This document shows positions 18,001 to 24,958 of a stretch of DNA of 31,690 nt, in pieces; position 1 is the first letter of the stretch, and the number at the start of each line of letters is the position of its first letter. This stretch comes from an uncultured Myxococcales bacterium (lineage in GTDB: Bacteria; Myxococcota_A; Polyangia; Polyangiales; Polyangiaceae), in contig CALKVG010000139.1 in the NCBI GenBank assembly GCA_937998045.1, forward strand, positions 1-31,690, in the 5' to 3' direction. The position numbers were made by a program, and so were the translations under genes. Under the pieces are notes generated by a model that searched no databases, was not told where the DNA came from, and was given only the letters and a program-made list of their open reading frames with translations.

Positions 18001-18284
18001 GCCTGGACCTTCGGCGCGGAGATCAGCGCCGACGAGATCGGATACGTGAGCTGGTCCTCGACCAGATCCGGGCTCTGGCCCATCCACTCGGTGAAAACGA
18101 TGACCTGCACATCGGACAGATCCGGAATCGCATCGAGCGGTGCGCGCTGCAGGGAGACCCATCCCCAGGCGGTCAACGCGGCGACGAACAAGATCGTGAG
18201 AAGGGGGCGATTCGCGCTCGCGGCGATGAGCCGGGCGATCAGACCAGAGCCCGCCGGCTGCGGCGCGATCGACGGCGTGCTCAC
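15054..18284 (-). CDS. cusA: CusA-type heavy-metal RND efflux pump
   Basis: This is the inner-membrane proton-driven pump of the CusCBA transenvelope complex, 1076 residues. It has the HME-RND start (PLDAIPDLSDVQVIV), the TM4 proton-relay motif GAMVDASIIIIEN, and DMA-like periplasmic blocks. Methionines in LYMPTAPPGMS and in TEMLATGV match two Met of the E. coli CusA Cu(I)/Ag(I) site. The third expected Met region reads RQGLSVEDIN, with Leu in place. So the metal could be Cu/Ag, but CzcA-like specificity is not excluded. The start is GTG 18284, overlapping the cusB stop as GTGA; the longer frame to 18368 would overlap cusB. A polar insert near residue 460 (GNRQDEAGPATPYRGKARR) lengthens the cytoplasmic loop. 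Confidence 0.94.
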   Translation of the reverse strand: MSTPSIAPQPAGSGLIARLIAASANRPLLTILFVAALTAWGWVSLQRAPLDAIPDLSDVQVIVFTEWMGQSPDLVEDQLTYPISSALISAPKVQAVRGQSMFGMSFVNVIFDDGTDIYWARSRVLEYLSSVRDKLPKGVNPILGPDATGVGWVFEYALVDTSGKHDLAELRSIQDWNLRYALGSVPGVAEVASVGGFVKQYQVNVDPNKLLGRGVTMDDVVRAVRAANQEVGGRVIEMGGHEEVIRGRGYVKKPDDIGLAPIKVMQGTPIRVKDVATVSIGPDIRRGLSELNGEGEAPGGIVIMRYGENALTVIDAVKARLKQIETSLPEGVRIVPTYDRSQLIEESVHTLRHTLIEEMIVVSVVIFLFLLHVRSALIPILTLPIGVLLAFIPMVEQHLTANIMSLGGIAVAIGAMVDASIIIIENIHKKLAELEHAGNRQDEAGPATPYRGKARRSAEEQRARTAAIIHAMQEVGPSIFFSLLVITVSFLPVFTLEATEGRLFKPLAFTKTYSIGFAAILAVTLTPALAVLLIRGKVHDEDKNPLNRWLTAAYAPVVRFVVNHRWMVLLSAVAIMVLTVPAVFRLGNEFMPPLNEGVILYMPTAPPGMSENESSVVLQAMDRELKKFPEVVSVFGKEGRAETPTDPAPLGMAEVTVVLKPRDQWRAGLTWDALLKEMDEKLRFPGMTNVWWMPIQTRTEMLATGVRSPLGIEVFGDDLDAIEQTAISVEHSVAKVPGTRSAFAERSTGGFYIDFDVDREEAARQGLSVEDINMVVAQAIGGDNVSEAVEGRARYPINVRYAREFRDDPELLGRTLIGTPAGTQIPLSQVVKIKSVLGPPMIRSEGGKLVGFVFVDTDRPIADYVADARAVVTHDVKLAPGTRLEWVGQFKYFERAKERLKWVIPLTLGIVFVLLYFNTKSIAETVIVMLAVPFSLVGAFWLLYLLHYNMSVAVWVGIIALAGLDAETGVVMLLYLTLAYDRRTREGRLGTFGDLRETIVEGAAKRLRPKLMTVATMIIGLVPVLWSSGTGADVMKRIAAPMVGGLVTSFLLELTVYPAIFALWRGRALRGDELQA

Positions 18285-20716
18285 GGCGTCCTCCGGGGCT
18301 GCAGATCCATACCGCACTTGGGGCATTTCCCCGGCGTCGCGCTGTGCACCTCGGGATGCATTGGGCACGTGTAGTCGACCGGGGGCGGCGAATTGGAGGC
18401 GGGCGGCGATGGAGAGCCGGAGACCGACGGCGCTGGAGGGGAGGCCGCGGACGGGCGAGCGGCGCCGGTCCGCGGCGCCTTGGGGGCGGGCATCGGCATG
18501 GCCGCGCTCCCGGGGTTCTGCATCGGCATCTCGGGCGGAGAAGCCGCTCCTGCGTCGTTTGCCTCGCTTTGGGTGTCCCAGTACTTCGCAGCGGTGGTGA
18601 TCCGTGCCTCCGCCGCGATCAAGAACACGCCGCTCGTGGCAACGAGGTCGCCTGGAACGAGCCCGGACAGGACCTCGTACATCCCGTTTGACTCGATCCC
18701 GAGGTGAACTTCCTGCGGTCGAAAGCGACCGCCGCCGAGATCCACGAACACGAGCCGGCGCGGGCCGGTGTAAACAACGGCGGCAGCCGGCACTTGCACG
18801 CGGCTCCCGAGATCCGAGGAGAGCTCGACACTCGCGTACATCCCCGGCCGCAGATCAAGCTCCTTGTTCGCGATCTCGAGCCGCACCCGTCCCGTGCGCG
18901 TAGTCGGATCGAGGTACGGGTAAACGTAGGCGACCTTGGCCTGGTACGCGCGGCCGGGCAGATAGTCGAGCGTCACCGACGCCTGCTGGCCGACGCGCAC
19001 GTGCGCGAGGTCGGCCTCGTAGACGTCGGCCTCGACCCAGACCTTGTTCAGCGACGCGATGCGATAGAGGCGCATCCCCGCATCGACCGAGGCCCCCTCG
19101 ACGACGTTCTTCTCGGTGACGAAGCCGCTGGCGGGCGACGGGATGGCGAGGTCCTCGGACGGCTTGCCATTCTTCGCGATCGTGTCGATCTGCGAGTCCG
19201 TCAGCCCCAGTAGGTGAAGTCGCTGTCGCGACGCCCGTCCGAAGAGCTCCGCGCGATTCGGACCCTCGGCGTTGCTCGCTGCGCTGGCGGCGCCGCCCTG
19301 GGTGGCAAGAAGAAAATCCTGCTCGGCGTTGTACAGCTCAGGGCTGTACATGGTGAACAGCGTCTGGCCGCGCGTGACGTGTTGTCCTGTCTCGTTGACG
19401 TAGAGCTTGGTGATCCACCCTCGAACCTTGAGGTTCACATCGGCCAGCGTTGACTCGTCGTACGTGACGTGGCCCACGGCACGGAACGCGTCACGCATCG
19501 GCGCCTTCACGACCGGTTCGGTGCGGACTCCGATGAGCTGCCGCCTCGCCTCGTCGATCGTCACGACCCCCTGCTCCTGCTGCTCCTTCGTCACGGGCTC
19601 GAGGTTCATGCCGCAGATCGGGCAAGTGCCGGGTCCCGGTTGCTTGACCGACGGATGCATCGAGCACGTGTAGTGATCGATCTCGCCGGGCGATGAAGTG
19701 CTCGCGGGGCCGCTCGAAACGGGTGGCTGCCACGTGCTCGCGGATCCGCACGTCGGCATCGCGGTCCCCATGTACGGGTTCTCCGGGCCATCGCGTCGCT
19801 GCATCCATCGAGGCTGGCCCTCGAACATCGGGCACACGAACACGTGCCACCCCGCAGTGAGACGCGGGTCCACCCCCACAAGTGCCAACCAACTCTGGTT
19901 CACCTGGGCGAAAGCCTTCCGCGCGTCGGCCAACGAGCCGGATACGGCAAGCCGGTCGGCCCTTTCGCGCGCTTCGGTCGACGCGTCGATCAGGTCCCCA
20001 CGTGCCTGCGGGACCGCATCATGCGCGGCCCTGAGCGCCTGGCTCAGCGTGCGGGCGTCTGCAGCGACCCCCTGCACATCGTCACGCGCCAGCCGCGCGC
20101 GTATCCGGTCGTACGCGTCCATGCCGCTGCGCAGGGCATCAAACGCCATCGGAGGGTACTCGGCCGGCGGCAACGCTTTCGCGCTCGAGCCCGACGTGGG
20201 CGACGCAGGCGCGCCCGCTGTGCCGCCGGCGAGAGCAAGCCCCAGGCTTCCGACGGTCATCGAAAACCCTTGCGATGCCGATCCCTGCGCCGCGTCGATC
20301 GTCGCTCGCAGGCTCCACGTGGCCCCCATGGGCAAATCGAAGCGCGCCTCGTACTTGCCTCCGCCCTTGTGCGCGACCCTCGCGCCACCCTTCATCTCCG
20401 CCATCGCGCCCATGGCAGGCATGTCGTAGATGACGTCTACCTTTGCATCGTCCACGGGCTTTCCGCTGGTATCGCGCACCTCCAGCATCAGACCTTGGTC
20501 TTTCTGGCGCGGGGGATCGGGGGCCAAAGCGGCCTTGATCTCAAACGGCCCCGCGTGAGCGGTTACAGTGCTCCCCTCGGCGCCGCCGAGCTCCTTGCCC
20601 GTGAACCACGCCACGAGAGGCCTGCGGAAGACCGCCAAGGCGATCAGGGCCAGGACGGCGATAGCGACCGACGTCACGAGTTGGCGCTTGGACTGGGACT
20701 TTAGAAGCGTGGTCAT
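18281..20716 (-). CDS. cusB: CusB-type adaptor with four extra domains
   Basis: This is the periplasmic membrane-fusion protein that links CusA to CusC, but at 811 residues it is about twice the usual length. Order of parts: one membrane helix (about 12-30); a YtkA/FixH-like beta domain (about 50-155, with VIYDMPAMGAMAEMKGG); a helical region and DUF3347-like block (about 185-325, with VFVCPMF and NPYMGTAMPTCG); a metal-binding domain (349-374, YTCSMHP...CPICGM); the barrel-hairpin MFP core (about 380-690, with VRGWITKLYVNETGQHV); a Met/Pro-rich linker; and a second CPMHP...CPKCGM domain at 782-807. The ATG overlaps the cusC stop and the stop overlaps cusA. The domains probably collect Cu(I) in the periplasm; that is inference. 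Confidence 0.93.
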   Translation of the reverse strand: MTTLLKSQSKRQLVTSVAIAVLALIALAVFRRPLVAWFTGKELGGAEGSTVTAHAGPFEIKAALAPDPPRQKDQGLMLEVRDTSGKPVDDAKVDVIYDMPAMGAMAEMKGGARVAHKGGGKYEARFDLPMGATWSLRATIDAAQGSASQGFSMTVGSLGLALAGGTAGAPASPTSGSSAKALPPAEYPPMAFDALRSGMDAYDRIRARLARDDVQGVAADARTLSQALRAAHDAVPQARGDLIDASTEARERADRLAVSGSLADARKAFAQVNQSWLALVGVDPRLTAGWHVFVCPMFEGQPRWMQRRDGPENPYMGTAMPTCGSASTWQPPVSSGPASTSSPGEIDHYTCSMHPSVKQPGPGTCPICGMNLEPVTKEQQEQGVVTIDEARRQLIGVRTEPVVKAPMRDAFRAVGHVTYDESTLADVNLKVRGWITKLYVNETGQHVTRGQTLFTMYSPELYNAEQDFLLATQGGAASAASNAEGPNRAELFGRASRQRLHLLGLTDSQIDTIAKNGKPSEDLAIPSPASGFVTEKNVVEGASVDAGMRLYRIASLNKVWVEADVYEADLAHVRVGQQASVTLDYLPGRAYQAKVAYVYPYLDPTTRTGRVRLEIANKELDLRPGMYASVELSSDLGSRVQVPAAAVVYTGPRRLVFVDLGGGRFRPQEVHLGIESNGMYEVLSGLVPGDLVATSGVFLIAAEARITTAAKYWDTQSEANDAGAASPPEMPMQNPGSAAMPMPAPKAPRTGAARPSAASPPAPSVSGSPSPPASNSPPPVDYTCPMHPEVHSATPGKCPKCGMDLQPRRTP

Positions 20717-22080
20717 TGCCCTGCATCCTTTCCGTCCAAGCCCGGAATGCGCCCCAGCGCCCGATCCAGCTCCGCACGGCGGCGGTCATGGTCTGCGCGA
20801 GCTACCTGTTCCTCGAGCTCGACGGTGCGAAGGTTCTTCTCCGCGTCGACGACCGCGACAAAGGGTGCCTGCGATGCGGTGAACGCCGAGCGTGCGGCCT
20901 GAACCTCGTCCCTGGCGATGGGCAACAGGCGCTCTTCGTAGATGTGCAGAACGTGCGTCGACTCCTCGAGTTGCTTCATGGCCACAACCACCTGCGCCCG
21001 GGCCGCGTCGCCCATGCGCTCCGAATCCGCCTCGAACTTCGCGCGGGCCGCGTTCGCCTCGTCGACCGCACCGCCGCGACGTCCGGTCTGGACGGGCAGG
21101 TTGAAGCTGAGGCCCACCATCCACCGATGCTCGGGCATGTCCCACATCGAGTTGTAGGAAGTCGAGACCGTGAAGTCGGGGAGGTACTCGCGAGAAGCCC
21201 GGTCGGCGCGTGCCTGTCCCGCGCGAGCGTGCTGCCGCATGGCTGCGATGTCGGGGCGGCGCTCGACCGCTTCGGTCTCCAAACGCTGCGTGTCGGCTGC
21301 ATCGGGTCCGACTGGTGGCGCCAAGTCCTTCGCAGGCGGCGGCAGAGATAGCTCCGGGGCGCGATGAAGCAGCTCGTTCATCTGCGCCACCGTGACGTCG
21401 CGTTTGGACGCGAGAATCACCGCGTCGTGCTCCATATGCGTCAGCTCGAATTCGGCTTGCAGCGGATCCTGCGCCGAGGCGCGACCCGACTCGAACTGCG
21501 CGATGGCTCCGGCGCGCATCGCACGCATCAGGGCGACGTGCTGCTCGTTGATCTCCAGCGAGCGCGCTGCGACGAAGTAGTCGTCGTAGAGAAGGGACGC
21601 CGTGAGCGCGAGCTCCCGGCGCGTGGCTTCGTAGTCGCTCCTGTCGGCATCGGCCTCGGCCTTCGCCACTGCGTCTTCGAGCGGCAGCTTCCCTGGCCAC
21701 GGCAGGCGCTGGCTGATCATCGCGTTGTAGCCAAAGCGAGCGGTCGAGGAGCCGATGGATAGCGGCGCGACCTCGAGTGTGACCATCGGGTCCTCCAGCG
21801 CGCCCGATTGCCGCACCCGCGCGACCGCAGCTCGCCACCCCTGTCGTGCTGCTTCGACGGAACGGTTGCGGTGCAGCACGGCACGGACGTAGGCCGCACG
21901 TTCGAGGACCGGGCCCGTCAGGGCGCTGTCGTCCTCGGCCGCTTGCCGGCGATCGACCGTCCCGGCGCGATCCACATCGCTGTGCATCGACTCGTACGAC
22001 GCGTGACCCGTGGTCGCGCATCCCATCAGAAACACTGCGGGCAGCGACCAGCCTGGTCGCCCACAAGCACGCAAATCCAT
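20713..22080 (-). CDS. cusC: CusC/TolC-type outer-membrane efflux lipoprotein
   Basis: This is the outer-membrane channel of the CusCBA complex, 455 residues. The start at ATG 22080 gives a lipoprotein signal with lipobox LMGC (Cys21) and has GGAAGGAAG upstream. The body shows the TolC double repeat of long helices: an N-terminal repeat from AVARVRQSGALEDPMVTLEV, and a second from ARAGQARADRASREYLPDF with SFNLPVQTGRRGGAVDEANA. The central ELLHRAPELSLPPPAKDL linker is typical of OEP proteins. Its stop overlaps the cusB start as ATGA. It is the first of the three coupled pump genes. Confidence 0.93.
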   Translation of the reverse strand: MDLRACGRPGWSLPAVFLMGCATTGHASYESMHSDVDRAGTVDRRQAAEDDSALTGPVLERAAYVRAVLHRNRSVEAARQGWRAAVARVRQSGALEDPMVTLEVAPLSIGSSTARFGYNAMISQRLPWPGKLPLEDAVAKAEADADRSDYEATRRELALTASLLYDDYFVAARSLEINEQHVALMRAMRAGAIAQFESGRASAQDPLQAEFELTHMEHDAVILASKRDVTVAQMNELLHRAPELSLPPPAKDLAPPVGPDAADTQRLETEAVERRPDIAAMRQHARAGQARADRASREYLPDFTVSTSYNSMWDMPEHRWMVGLSFNLPVQTGRRGGAVDEANAARAKFEADSERMGDAARAQVVVAMKQLEESTHVLHIYEERLLPIARDEVQAARSAFTASQAPFVAVVDAEKNLRTVELEEQVARADHDRRRAELDRALGRIPGLDGKDAGQ

Positions 22081-22219
22081 GGCTTCCTTCCTCGGCACGT
22101 CGGAGCCCGGGCTCCGGACATACGCTCACGCGAGAGCAATCAACGACGACGCGCACGGAGCGCGCTGCATCGGCAGGCGAGACGCCCTGCGAGGCTCAGC
22201 GCGAGCCTCGCCGATTGGC

Positions 22220-22648
22220 TCACGTCAGGAAGACCATTAATTGAGCGCACACTTCGCCCGCACTTCTTGGCGGAGGTCGCCAGCGGTCGAAGAAGCGCTT
22301 GGGCACTCGGAGAGTCGGCGTCGCCGGATGATCAGCGAGCCAGCCACGGGGCACGATCGCCACCAGGCCCGCCGGCAAGACACTGGGACTCACCACCCGC
22401 GCCCCGTCCGGCATCGCCGGAAGCGTGACAACCTCGCAGCAATCCGCGGGCTTCTCGCTCAGGGAATTTCCGCAGATGTTCGTATCGCCCCCCCGGGCCG
22501 ACTGAGCGCACGGATCGGAGTGCATCAGGCCGAGGGCCTCGCAATAGAAGTAGCGGGTGCCCGACTGCGCAATGCCGCACACGACGGCGAACGCGAGGAG
22601 AAGGTAGCCAAGGGCGACGGCCGATCTGCGCGGCCCCTTCCCCTTCAT
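22220..22648 (-). CDS. Small secreted Cys-rich protein, copper-locus family A (copy 1)
   Basis: This 142-residue protein begins at ATG 22648 with a basic stretch and one hydrophobic helix (VALGYLLLAFAVVCGIAQSG), followed by RYFYCEALGLMHSDPC, then CGNSLSEKPADCCEV, and a Pro-rich C-terminal half ending QLMVFLT. It shares this layout with the protein at 23504-23962: RY(F/V)YC after the helix, a CC pair, a VLP-Pro-rich segment and a terminal LMVFL. The family was not recognised. Five or more cysteines outside the membrane suggest Cu(I) binding or disulfide chemistry in the periplasm. Earlier in-frame starts give only Arg-rich sequence and are rejected. It lies 140 bases upstream of cusC. Confidence 0.68.
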   Translation of the reverse strand: MKGKGPRRSAVALGYLLLAFAVVCGIAQSGTRYFYCEALGLMHSDPCAQSARGGDTNICGNSLSEKPADCCEVVTLPAMPDGARVVSPSVLPAGLVAIVPRGWLADHPATPTLRVPKRFFDRWRPPPRSAGEVCAQLMVFLT

Positions 22649-22908
22649 CCAGCTCTCCAGGCTTCGCACCCTCGCTCCTCTTCGCTCAGACCGTCTTAAC
22701 ACTAGCAGTAGGGTCCAGCAAGCAACAGACCAGGCGGCCGCCCTGCGGCGCCTGGGTCTCGACCTCCACGAATACGCTGAATACGCCGGGCGCCCGGCAC
22801 GGTTACGGTCGCCCCGCTCCGCGACCAAAGGCGGGGGCCGTCGGAGGCCGTCGGGCGTCGCCCCAATAGGCTGGAGCGACGCCCTCGGCCACCAGACTTG
22901 CTGCGCGC

Positions 22909-23370
22909 CTACTGCACGCGCAGAGCTTCGGCGCGGCGAAGGATCTCTTTCGCGGCGTCGCTGTCCTTGCTCATGACCGTGACGGCGAAGCCGTCTCCCG
23001 TGGAGGACACCGCAGCCGTCGCTCCGGCCACCGCCAGCGGCGAGTTGCTCGTCGCGCCTGTCGACTGCAGGTAGGCGACGTGATTTTCGACGAGCCGCTG
23101 CAACAGCTCACGGGTGACCCCGGGCGCGGGCTGCAGCTCGACAATCGCGCCCCGCACATACGTGCGCGACTGCTTTCCGTTCGACTCCGTTACCTCGTAC
23201 GGCTCGACGCGCGTGATGTAGTCGCGGCGTGCGAAGGGTCCCGCAGTGGCGTCATTGAAGGGTGCTGCGCATTGGGTGTCGGGCGCAGCCGACGGCTCCG
23301 CGGCCAGAGAGACAGCCGACGTACCAAGGACGCCGGCAAACGCGAGAACAGCAACGATCGATCGAATCAT
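22909..23370 (-). CDS. Periplasmic protein of the copper locus, family unknown
   Basis: This 153-residue protein has a clear signal peptide (MIRSIVAVLAFAGVLG then AVSLAAEP) and an AGGAGA ribosome site eight bases before ATG 23370. The mature part includes VRGAIVELQPAPGVTRELLQRLVENHVAYLQ, a two-strand segment STGDGFAVTVMSKD and the C-terminal ILRRAEALRVQ. I have seen similar sequences beside metal-efflux genes but know no function. Relatives often carry a Cys-His motif in the helix after the PAPGVT turn; here that helix has NHVAYL with only His. It has a single Cys. It sits between the two Cys-rich paralogs. Confidence 0.68.
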   Translation of the reverse strand: MIRSIVAVLAFAGVLGTSAVSLAAEPSAAPDTQCAAPFNDATAGPFARRDYITRVEPYEVTESNGKQSRTYVRGAIVELQPAPGVTRELLQRLVENHVAYLQSTGATSNSPLAVAGATAAVSSTGDGFAVTVMSKDSDAAKEILRRAEALRVQ

Positions 23371-23503
23371 GGCGAATCTCCTGAAATGAGTTGGACATCA
23401 GCCGATCCCAGCGTCGTGCACGCGACGAATGCGTGCATCGGATCGCTCGGGGGCGGCGCCTAGTCGCAGCTCGATGCGCTTGACCGCGCACCGAGCGCGG
23501 CTC

Positions 23504-23962
23504 TCATAGGAGAAACACCATCAGGCGGGCACGGTCGGGACCGAGCGATCGCGGCGGTCCCGTTGTTGGACGCTCAATTCGCGGGGAGCGTGGCGTCGAG
23601 GTCAAGGCAGCGACCGTGGCTGCCATGGCGCCCGGCGGGAGCACGTCGTGGTGCACCGGCGCGCTCGGGACGCGCACCTTCAGGGATGTGAAGGTGCTGG
23701 CGGGCAACGCGCCGAGCACTCCGACTCGGCAACAGTCGGCCAGTTCAACCGCGTTCGCGTGGGTGCGCGCGGGCGACATCTGATGGCAACGCTCTGCCAT
23801 GGCGGCGCCGGCCATCGCGTCCATCGCGCAGTACACGTACCGTCCGCCACTGCTGATGCTGCCGAACAACAGAACGAGCCCCAGCACAGCGGCGGCAATT
23901 GCTGACCACATGCTGCGGCGCGTTCGGCGCACTGCGCGCAGACGGATAGCCACACGCTTCAT
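23504..23962 (-). CDS. Small secreted Cys-rich protein, copper-locus family A (copy 2)
   Basis: This 152-residue protein begins MKRVAIRLRAVRR, has one hydrophobic helix (AIAAAVLGLVLLFGS) and then GGRYVYCAMDAMAGAAMAERCHQM, a Met-, Cys- and His-containing stretch. ELADCCRVG follows, then a Pro-rich part ending RLMVFLL. The layout matches the protein at 22220-22648 across its full length, so the two are paralogs. Met, His and Cys together suggest Cu(I) binding, but this is inference. The ATG at 23962 directly follows the stop of the upstream small gene (TAAATG), so the two are translationally coupled. Confidence 0.7.
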   Translation of the reverse strand: MKRVAIRLRAVRRTRRSMWSAIAAAVLGLVLLFGSISSGGRYVYCAMDAMAGAAMAERCHQMSPARTHANAVELADCCRVGVLGALPASTFTSLKVRVPSAPVHHDVLPPGAMAATVAALTSTPRSPRIERPTTGPPRSLGPDRARLMVFLL

Positions 23963-24226
23963 TTAAGACTCCGGCCTCCGTCGGCAAGGAGCGTAGCCCG
24001 CAGTGTCACGAACCAGGGCATCCGTACCGAGCGGTTGAGGCCGCACCCAGTAGAGCATCGCCGACGGGGGCGCGATCTCGAGCAAGACGCCCCACGGAGA
24101 CGTGCGCAAGCCCTGGCGACGATCCCCGACCTCGCCTTCGACACGGACGATCCGATGGCGGCCGCCGGTGCCGTCCACATGCACGATTACTTCGAGCCGT
24201 GGCGTCCAAGTGTTCGTAAGCTTCAT
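23963..24226 (-). CDS. Small protein of the copper locus, unknown function
   Basis: This 87-residue protein starts at ATG 24226, preceded by GGAGGT at good spacing. It contains WTPRLEVIVHVDGTGGRHRIVRVEGEV, which looks like a small beta-strand domain, and then GVLLEIAPPSAMLYWVRPQP. There is no signal peptide. No family was recognised. It lies 49 bases after the sigma factor stop and abuts the Cys-rich protein gene, so it is part of the same operon. A longer frame to 24391 would overlap the sigma factor and is rejected. Confidence 0.6.
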   Translation of the reverse strand: MKLTNTWTPRLEVIVHVDGTGGRHRIVRVEGEVGDRRQGLRTSPWGVLLEIAPPSAMLYWVRPQPLGTDALVRDTAGYAPCRRRPES

Positions 24227-24275
24227 GAGGTCGACCTCCGTTCCAAATGGCTGGCCGCCGAAAGCGGACGGGCCT

Positions 24276-24881
24276 TCAGTCCTTCGTTTCGCAGGTGCAG
24301 TCGAAGCACCCGTGAGGCGCGCATGTTCGGCAGGTGGAGCGCAGGCCATTCGCCAGCGCCGCCCGGGCGCGATGGAGGCGGACGGCGGCATTGTTCGGCG
24401 TGATGCCCGCCTCCGCCGCGAACGCGCGAAGGTCCCGCCCCGCGAGGTCGATCGCGCGCAACGGAGCCTGATACTCCTGCTTGAGCGTGCGCATCACACG
24501 GGCCACACACGGACACGTCACACCCTGGCGCGTCTCCCTGCCGCCCATGGCATCCAGCTCGCTAGCGAGCTGCTCGAGCGCCCGAGTCGCCGCTGTCGCG
24601 CGGCGAGCTCTCTCGGAAACTGCATTGCGCAAGATGCGGAAGAACCAGGGGACTACCGTCTCATCATCGCGGAGCTGCCATCCGTGCTCGAAGGCCTTCG
24701 CGTAGGCGTCCTGCAGGACGTCCTCCGCAACCTGCGCTGATCCTACCCGGGGCGCCAGGAACTCGAGGAATCGCTCGCGCTGCTCCAGCAGCTTGCTGGT
24801 CGCCACAGACGACAGCGTGTGCGAAGCGTCGCCGCGGGCCGCGGGTTCGGCTTCCGGTTGTCCACTGCAGCAGTCTTTCAT
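24276..24881 (-). CDS. ECF sigma factor with Cys-rich tail (CorE type)
   Basis: This 201-residue ECF sigma factor has region 2 (about 35-95, with AEDVLQDAYAKAFEHGW and VVPWFFRILRN) and region 4 (about 130-180, with AAEAGITPNNAAVRLHRAR). A Cys-rich tail follows: Cys184, 187, 192, 195 and 197 in STCRTCAPHGCFDCTC. A CPC motif at 123-125 lies in the linker. This is the ECF44/CorE pattern known from Myxococcus, where the Cys-rich domain senses copper directly and no anti-sigma factor is needed. AAGGAG precedes ATG 24881. It follows the CopA gene by 77 bases and probably turns on the copper locus. The exact metal is inference; some relatives answer to Cd or Zn. Confidence 0.9.
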   Translation of the reverse strand: MKDCCSGQPEAEPAARGDASHTLSSVATSKLLEQRERFLEFLAPRVGSAQVAEDVLQDAYAKAFEHGWQLRDDETVVPWFFRILRNAVSERARRATAATRALEQLASELDAMGGRETRQGVTCPCVARVMRTLKQEYQAPLRAIDLAGRDLRAFAAEAGITPNNAAVRLHRARAALANGLRSTCRTCAPHGCFDCTCETKD

Positions 24882-24958
24882 CGCTCCTTCTCGCCTATTT
24901 CAGGTAGCACGGTCCGCCAACGTGGCCTCACCTGTAAGATGCGCGAGCCCTTCGCCGA

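Noticed and set aside
17169..18374. 401-residue plus-strand open frame opposite the cusA N-terminus
   Set aside because: Same reason: antisense shadow with biased composition and no ribosome site.
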